A stretch of 56,069 nucleotides of DNA from positions 51,032 to 107,100 of the forward strand of contig DCWQ01000003.1 in the NCBI GenBank assembly GCA_002328185.1. The letters run 5' to 3'. The stretch comes from Dehalococcoidia bacterium UBA2158. GTDB lineage: Bacteria; Chloroflexota; Dehalococcoidia; Lucifugimonadales; UBA3495. Each line of letters begins with the position of its first letter. Positions within the stretch are counted from its first letter, which is position 1. The notes beneath the pieces were generated by a model, which had not been told where the DNA came from, searched no databases, and saw only the letters and a list, made by a program, of their open reading frames with translations. Shown here piece by piece: positions 52,000 through 56,069 of this stretch. A program made the position numbers and the translations under genes.

Positions 52000-52953
52000 C
52001 TACTTCCCCGCAAGGAACCGGCGCGGGTTCTCGACCATGATCTGGTTGATCATGTCGTCCGAGACGCCCATGTCCTTTAGGCGGGGGAGCACGTTTCTGG
52101 TGATGAAGTTGTAGCCGTCCGGGTTGTACTTGATGCGCTCTTCTTGCACCGCGACCCCATACCTGGCCTTGGGCACCGAATGGTCATGGGAGAGCATGAT
52201 CCGGTCGGTGTAGCCGGCGTCGATCAGTTGCTTGGCCAGTTGGGTGCGTTCCTCCCAATAAGGCGTTCCGGGACGCCGTCCGCCGGGGAACCGGTCCAAC
52301 CCCAACCAGACTCCCTTTCTCAGCAGGCCCAATAGGTAGCTCATGTCCATGTCATCGTTGCTGTGGCCGATGTACACCTTGTCCATGTCGACGCCCTCGT
52401 CCTGGAGGATGCGGACCTGTTGCTCACCCACCCGGTCTGGCGACCAGGTGTGGGTGGAAATGGGAGTGCCGGTGCGTACGCAAGCCTGACCGGCGGCCCG
52501 GAGCACCACCTCCTGGGGCCGTGTCACCCCTCCCTCGTCGCTGGCGACCTTGATGATGCCCGCCTTGATCCCGGTTCCCTCGATACCCACCTCGATCTCC
52601 CTGACATAGAGACCGGCTATGACCTCAGGCGCCAAGTCAACGAACGGACGGGGCACCGCCAGGTGGTTGCCCGTTGCGGCGACTATGTGTACGCCGGTGG
52701 TCTGGGAGACTTCCCTCATCATCTCAACGTCACGTCCTAAGTCAATGGTAGTCACGTCGATGATGGTACGAAGGCCTTCAAGGGAGGCTTCCCTCAACGT
52801 GGCGTTGGCTTGCTCGATGACCCCTGCGCGATCAACCAGCTCGGGAAAGGTCTTCAGGATGCCGGCGGCGTTAGTGGCCAGGTGCTCGTGGCTCAATGTG
52901 AAACCCAGTTCCGAAGTATCCACCGGCCCCAATACTGTATTTATGGTTGGCAT
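52000..52953 (-). CDS. Phosphotriesterase-family metal hydrolase
   Basis: This 317-residue amidohydrolase of the phosphotriesterase family has metal ligands in 'GFTLSHEHLATNAAG' (H-x-H), the bridging Lys in 'GIIKVASDEGG', His in 'PISTHTWSPDR' and 'VYIGHSNDDMD', and the catalytic Asp in 'IMLSHDHSVPK'. Family members hydrolyse lactones, esters and, rarely, organophosphates; the native substrate is more likely a lactone. The C-terminal 'FITRNVLPRLKDMGVSDDMI' plus 'ENPRRFLAGK' is the usual family end. ATG 52953 has AGGGGACATAACC upstream. It is divergent from the third GMC gene. Confidence 0.93.
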   Translation of the reverse strand: MPTINTVLGPVDTSELGFTLSHEHLATNAAGILKTFPELVDRAGVIEQANATLREASLEGLRTIIDVTTIDLGRDVEMMREVSQTTGVHIVAATGNHLAVPRPFVDLAPEVIAGLYVREIEVGIEGTGIKAGIIKVASDEGGVTRPQEVVLRAAGQACVRTGTPISTHTWSPDRVGEQQVRILQDEGVDMDKVYIGHSNDDMDMSYLLGLLRKGVWLGLDRFPGGRRPGTPYWEERTQLAKQLIDAGYTDRIMLSHDHSVPKARYGVAVQEERIKYNPDGYNFITRNVLPRLKDMGVSDDMINQIMVENPRRFLAGK

Positions 52954-53088
52954 GGTTATGTCCCCTTACAAATTTCTACTCAAGCATTTTAACCGGCGCA
53001 GCCGGGTTTACTGGGCGTATTCTATGCCAGAAACACTTCTCCGCCCAAGTTATAATTATCGCGCTATACCCAAGACCACGAGGTTTCC

Positions 53089-54618
53089 ATGAAATATGAC
53101 GTGATCATCGTTGGCGCAGGCTCCGCCGGCTGCGTCCTGGCCAACCGGCTATCCGAAGACCCCCAACGTTCGGTGCTCCTCCTGGACTCCGGACCAGACT
53201 ATCCGGACATGGACCAGATGCCAGATGAAATCAAACACGACCTGAACCAGCGGGCGTCCGAGGCCGACGCCCCCCACAACTGGTCCTTCGAAGGCACCAC
53301 CGACCCCGGCGGAACCAGGACGGCCGCGGTGGCCCGGGGCAAGGTCTTTGGCGGCACCAGCGCCATCAACCACCAGATATTTCTCCGGGGCCTGCCGCTG
53401 GACTTCGACCGCTGGGCCGAGTTGGGCAACGACGAGTGGTCCTACACCAAGGTGCTACCCTATTTCCGAAAGCTGGAGACCGACCTAGACATCTCCGGTG
53501 ATTTCCATGGAACCACCGGGCCGATAACCCTGACTCGGCATAAGCCGGAGGACTGGCTACCACTACAGAGAATCTTCCACGCCGCCTGCCTGGCCGCCGG
53601 CTACCGGGACGACCCCGACATGAATGACCCTGACGGCGAGGGTGTCGGCGCCATCCCGCTCAACTATGTAGACGGCATCCGGGTCAGCACTGCCATCGGG
53701 TACATCAACCCTTGTAGACACCGCCTCAACCTGACCATCAAGCCCAACGTAACCGCCCACAGGGTTATCTTCCAGGGGAAAAAGGCCGTTGGAGTCGAGG
53801 TAGAGAGCGGCGGTAAGATGTTCGAACTGTTCGGTGAGACCATCATCCTGAGCGCCGGGGCCATCGCATCCCCTCAACTTCTTATGCTCTCGGGCGTGGG
53901 ACCCAAAGACATTCTGGACCGGCTGAGGATATCGGTGGTCCAGGAGTCGCCCGGCGTGGGCCGCGGTATGAAGAACCACCCGGCGGTCTCGCTGCGGTAC
54001 AAGCCGGTGGAAGGCTACTCGCTGGAGCCCGGTTCGCCAAGGAACCAGCTTGGCCTACGGTTCAGCGCCAAAGGTTCCACCCACAAGAACGACATCCAAG
54101 TGCAGACGCTCACCTCTGGCCCCCTGGGACACGAGACCGACGAGATACGCGTGGGCTGCCGCTTGGAATTTCCCCAGGGCTCAGGTGAATTGACCATCAC
54201 GGCGGCCGATGCCAACGTCCAGCCCAGGTTGGATTACCAGTTCTTGGTCGACCCAACCGACAAGACGCGGTTGCGGGAGGCCGTCCGTGAATGCGCCCAG
54301 CTATTCGAGGACTCCGCCTTCCAAGCCGTAATCTACAGCCGGATCGCCCCCACTACTAAGGAGATAGCCTCCGATGATCTGTTGGACGGCTGGATCGCCA
54401 GCACGCTGTCCATCGCCGGCCACACCTGCCGCACCTGCAAGATGGGCCCGGAGTCGGACCCGGAGGCGGTGGTTGACCAATTCTGCCAAGTGCGCGGCGT
54501 GGAGGGGCTGAGGGTGATCGACGCATCGGTTATGCCGGAGATCACAACAGCCAACACCAACGCCTCGACCATCATGATCGGCGAGAGGGCGGCAACGTTC
54601 ATCACTGGGAGCCCGTAG
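53089..54618 (+). CDS. GMC-family oxidoreductase
   Basis: This 509-residue FAD enzyme is the third GMC paralogue within 11 kb. Motifs are 'VIIVGAGSAGCVLANRLSED', 'ARGKVFGGTSAINHQIFLRG', 'GAIASPQLLMLSGVGP' and 'NTNASTIMIGERAATFI'. The region of the catalytic His reads 'AGHTCRTCKMGPESDPEAVV', with R-T-C in place of G-T-C, and it is the most diverged of the three. 'LLLDSGPDYPDMDQ' replaces the usual E-A-G-P. It is flanked by the divergent phosphotriesterase gene and by a LuxR remnant. The substrate is unknown. Confidence 0.92.
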   Translation: MKYDVIIVGAGSAGCVLANRLSEDPQRSVLLLDSGPDYPDMDQMPDEIKHDLNQRASEADAPHNWSFEGTTDPGGTRTAAVARGKVFGGTSAINHQIFLRGLPLDFDRWAELGNDEWSYTKVLPYFRKLETDLDISGDFHGTTGPITLTRHKPEDWLPLQRIFHAACLAAGYRDDPDMNDPDGEGVGAIPLNYVDGIRVSTAIGYINPCRHRLNLTIKPNVTAHRVIFQGKKAVGVEVESGGKMFELFGETIILSAGAIASPQLLMLSGVGPKDILDRLRISVVQESPGVGRGMKNHPAVSLRYKPVEGYSLEPGSPRNQLGLRFSAKGSTHKNDIQVQTLTSGPLGHETDEIRVGCRLEFPQGSGELTITAADANVQPRLDYQFLVDPTDKTRLREAVRECAQLFEDSAFQAVIYSRIAPTTKEIASDDLLDGWIASTLSIAGHTCRTCKMGPESDPEAVVDQFCQVRGVEGLRVIDASVMPEITTANTNASTIMIGERAATFITGSP

Positions 54619-54751
54619 ATTCCAGCCTTATCCGGATATTGCCCAGGAATTTTGACCGATCTTCTCTCCGTGTAGAATACCGGCAACCTTCCCGGCAAGG
54701 CATCGGTGATTTGCATGGCAAACCAGCCCATCCAGACATTCAGCGGCCGCC

Positions 54752-55144
54752 ATGCTTGAGCGAAAGGCTAATGGAGACCGCCGCCGCGCGGAAGAGTCGC
54801 TGCCAGAAACCCATCAGATCGCAAATGAACTGGGTATGCCGCCATTACTACAAAGAATCGAAGACCTGATGTCGCGCATTGGCCAGGCGAGCGCGCCGGC
54901 TTATCCCTGCGGCCTAACCCAGCGGGAAGTGGAGGTCGTGCGCCTGGTGGCCGCTGGGAGGGCCGACCGGGAAATCGCCGAGGAGCTAATCATCGGCGTC
55001 CGCACCGTAAACACCCACATCAGCAACATTCCCAACAGGGCCGAGGCAGTGAATTACGCCAATCAGAACGGTTTGGTTGAGGCGCAATCAGAAGCCGGTG
55101 AAAAAGACGCGAGGAGAAGCAGCGGCCCGAGTTTTCGGGAGTGA
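54752..55144 (+). CDS. LuxR-type HTH protein, probably a truncated regulator
   Basis: This 130-residue protein contains a LuxR/NarL helix-turn-helix: 'CGLTQREVEVVRLVAAGRAD', 'REIAEELIIGVRTVNTHISN'. The preceding 'AEESLPETHQIANELGMPPL' resembles the last TPR-like repeat that precedes the HTH in large LuxR ATPase regulators of several hundred residues. The ATPase and the other repeats are absent, and nothing upstream in the 133-nt gap restores them. It is therefore probably a remnant or a free-standing DNA-binding fragment. ATG 54752 has no strong ribosome binding site. The GMC gene is just upstream on the same strand. Confidence 0.6.
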   Translation: MLERKANGDRRRAEESLPETHQIANELGMPPLLQRIEDLMSRIGQASAPAYPCGLTQREVEVVRLVAAGRADREIAEELIIGVRTVNTHISNIPNRAEAVNYANQNGLVEAQSEAGEKDARRSSGPSFRE

Positions 55145-55150
55145 ATCGCC

Positions 55151-55870
55151 CTAGTTGATGGCAACCTGACGGTAGGATACCCCTGTCTGCGGGTCCAGGT
55201 CCACCACGGTCACCTCTCCGGCGCCGGGGCTTCCGATGGGTCCCAGAGGGCATCCCGAGTACACGGCGGTCACGCTACCCTGGGAGACGTCCACATGGCG
55301 GTCCCAGTGTCCCAAAGCCAGGTAGTGGCAACCGGCGTCGGCTACTTCCTGGGGATAGATAGGGGAAGAACGCTGGTCCCGGTCCTCTGCGAAGTGAAAA
55401 TGGCCGTGGGCCAAGGCCACCAACCAATTGTTCTCCACCGGCGACGGCATCCCTTCCAGTGGCTTGAATGCCGGGGTGTGCATCGGCATGGCCCGACCCC
55501 AGAGATCGATTCCCATACCAGGGAAGGACAGCAACTCGCCCTCGGTGCCTTTCAAGACAAACAGGTTGTCCGGCACGTTCTTGAATGGCTCACGGCGGTA
55601 CACCGAACTCTCATGAATCAGGTCGTGGTTGCCGGGCAGCACCACCGCCGGCTTCTGCAGCCGTCCCATCTCGCCGATGAACCATTCCAGCACATCGTCG
55701 GAGACCCGCTCGTTATCGAAGATGTCGCCCACCAACAGCAGCATATCGCCGCCGTTATCGGACACGGCGTCCACCACCGCGGTCAACGCGTCAGCCGACT
55801 GGGGATGACCGGTGACGTCGCCCAGGTGGGTATCGGAAGTATGTATCAGGCGCAGCTTTTTTGAAGGCAT
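55151..55870 (-). CDS. SbcD/Mre11-like metallophosphoesterase
   Basis: This protein of about 239 residues has the calcineurin-like phosphoesterase motifs 'RLIHTSDTHLGD' (D-x-H), 'LLLVGDIFDNERV' (G-D), 'AVVLPGNHDLIHE' (G-N-H-D), 'VALAHGHFHFAED' (G-H-x-H) and 'LALGHWDRH'. The order and spacing are closest to DNA-repair exonuclease SbcD/Mre11-like proteins, though it is shorter than SbcD (about 400) and no sbcC lies next to it. It could be a general phosphodiesterase. The start is taken at ATG 55870 because family homology begins there; GTG 55909 is in frame. It is convergent with the LuxR gene, 6 nt apart. Confidence 0.85.
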   Translation of the reverse strand: MPSKKLRLIHTSDTHLGDVTGHPQSADALTAVVDAVSDNGGDMLLLVGDIFDNERVSDDVLEWFIGEMGRLQKPAVVLPGNHDLIHESSVYRREPFKNVPDNLFVLKGTEGELLSFPGMGIDLWGRAMPMHTPAFKPLEGMPSPVENNWLVALAHGHFHFAEDRDQRSSPIYPQEVADAGCHYLALGHWDRHVDVSQGSVTAVYSGCPLGPIGSPGAGEVTVVDLDPQTGVSYRQVAIN

Positions 55871-56069
55871 ATTCTTAACCAAGGATATAGGGCGCGAGCG
55901 CTGAGGCACAAGTCAGCATTCGATGAGTTGCAGGATTACTACCAGGGTTTAATACGTTAGCCCCGCCCAAACTACCTCTGGTTATGCGAATCGCCAGATG
56001 GTACCTATCCAGTAAACCGGGAGGTTCCTGATGGCGTAAAATTCTTAAAAATCAGCCGTGCTGGGCTTA

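Overview
The window (56,069 bp, about 60% G+C by eye) looks like a chromosomal segment of a free-living bacterium, most plausibly a Chloroflexota of the Dehalococcoidia/SAR202 type. That assignment is an inference from gene content: many flavin oxidoreductases (three luciferase-like monooxygenases, three GMC oxidoreductases), an amidase, a hydantoinase, cyclase and phosphotriesterase family enzymes, a DUF1800/DUF1501 pair, NHL-repeat proteins and a membrane pyrophosphatase. No rRNA, tRNA, CRISPR array, transposase or phage gene was recognised.

Layout. 1-3150: a copper operon on the minus strand (csoR, a tandem-DUF1330 protein, copA cut by the window edge) with a CsoR-type palindrome in front. 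3243-4300: a split ThDP decarboxylase pair. 4304-12691: minus-strand catabolic genes (fused hydantoinase A/B, acyl-CoA-dehydrogenase-like flavoprotein, an ArsR-like protein without its HTH, a MoaD-like protein and an orphan molybdenum hydroxylase large subunit). 13290-16715: sulfite-oxidase-like molybdoenzyme, rhomboid protease, cytidylate-kinase-like protein, acetyltransferase. 17006-22706: HpcH/HpaI aldolase, then DUF1800, DUF1501 and two NHL-repeat proteins in a row, ended by a hairpin. 22989-24386: two hemerythrin-like paralogues with a structured leader. 24762-27179: aromatic amino acid genes trpA, aroH, aroF. 27298-35117: CPBP protease, amidase with a small companion, HAD hydrolase, GT20 glycosyltransferase, luciferase-like oxidoreductase, metallophosphoesterase. 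35325-37367: K+-dependent-type membrane pyrophosphatase. 37572-38821: a DUF3179 lipoprotein gene broken by one frameshift. 39033-43136: luciferase-like oxidoreductase, flavin-dependent-halogenase-like protein, cyclase family protein. 43218-45624: GMC oxidoreductase and a glutaredoxin-DinB fusion. 45814-47619: decayed metallopeptidase-like gene. 47741-51994: operon of GMC oxidoreductase, luciferase-like oxidoreductase, SDR and rhodanese. 52000-55870: phosphotriesterase, third GMC oxidoreductase, LuxR remnant and SbcD-like phosphoesterase.

The strongest discovery candidate is at 44863-45624. The glutaredoxin-DinB reading frame extends upstream through an in-frame TGA to an ATG with a good Shine-Dalgarno sequence. 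The TGA falls exactly where glutaredoxins carry the first redox cysteine of C-x-x-C, giving U-F-S-C, and a small stem-loop with G in the second loop position follows at a distance suited to a bacterial SECIS element. This is probably an unannotated selenoprotein that ordinary gene calling truncates at a GTG 32 codons downstream. Because two other loci in the window carry frame lesions, a nonsense mutation or sequence error must also be considered.

Functionally the window combines copper homeostasis, aromatic biosynthesis and energy conservation genes with a large accessory set of oxidoreductases and hydrolases suited to breakdown of diverse organic molecules; substrates cannot be assigned from sequence alone.
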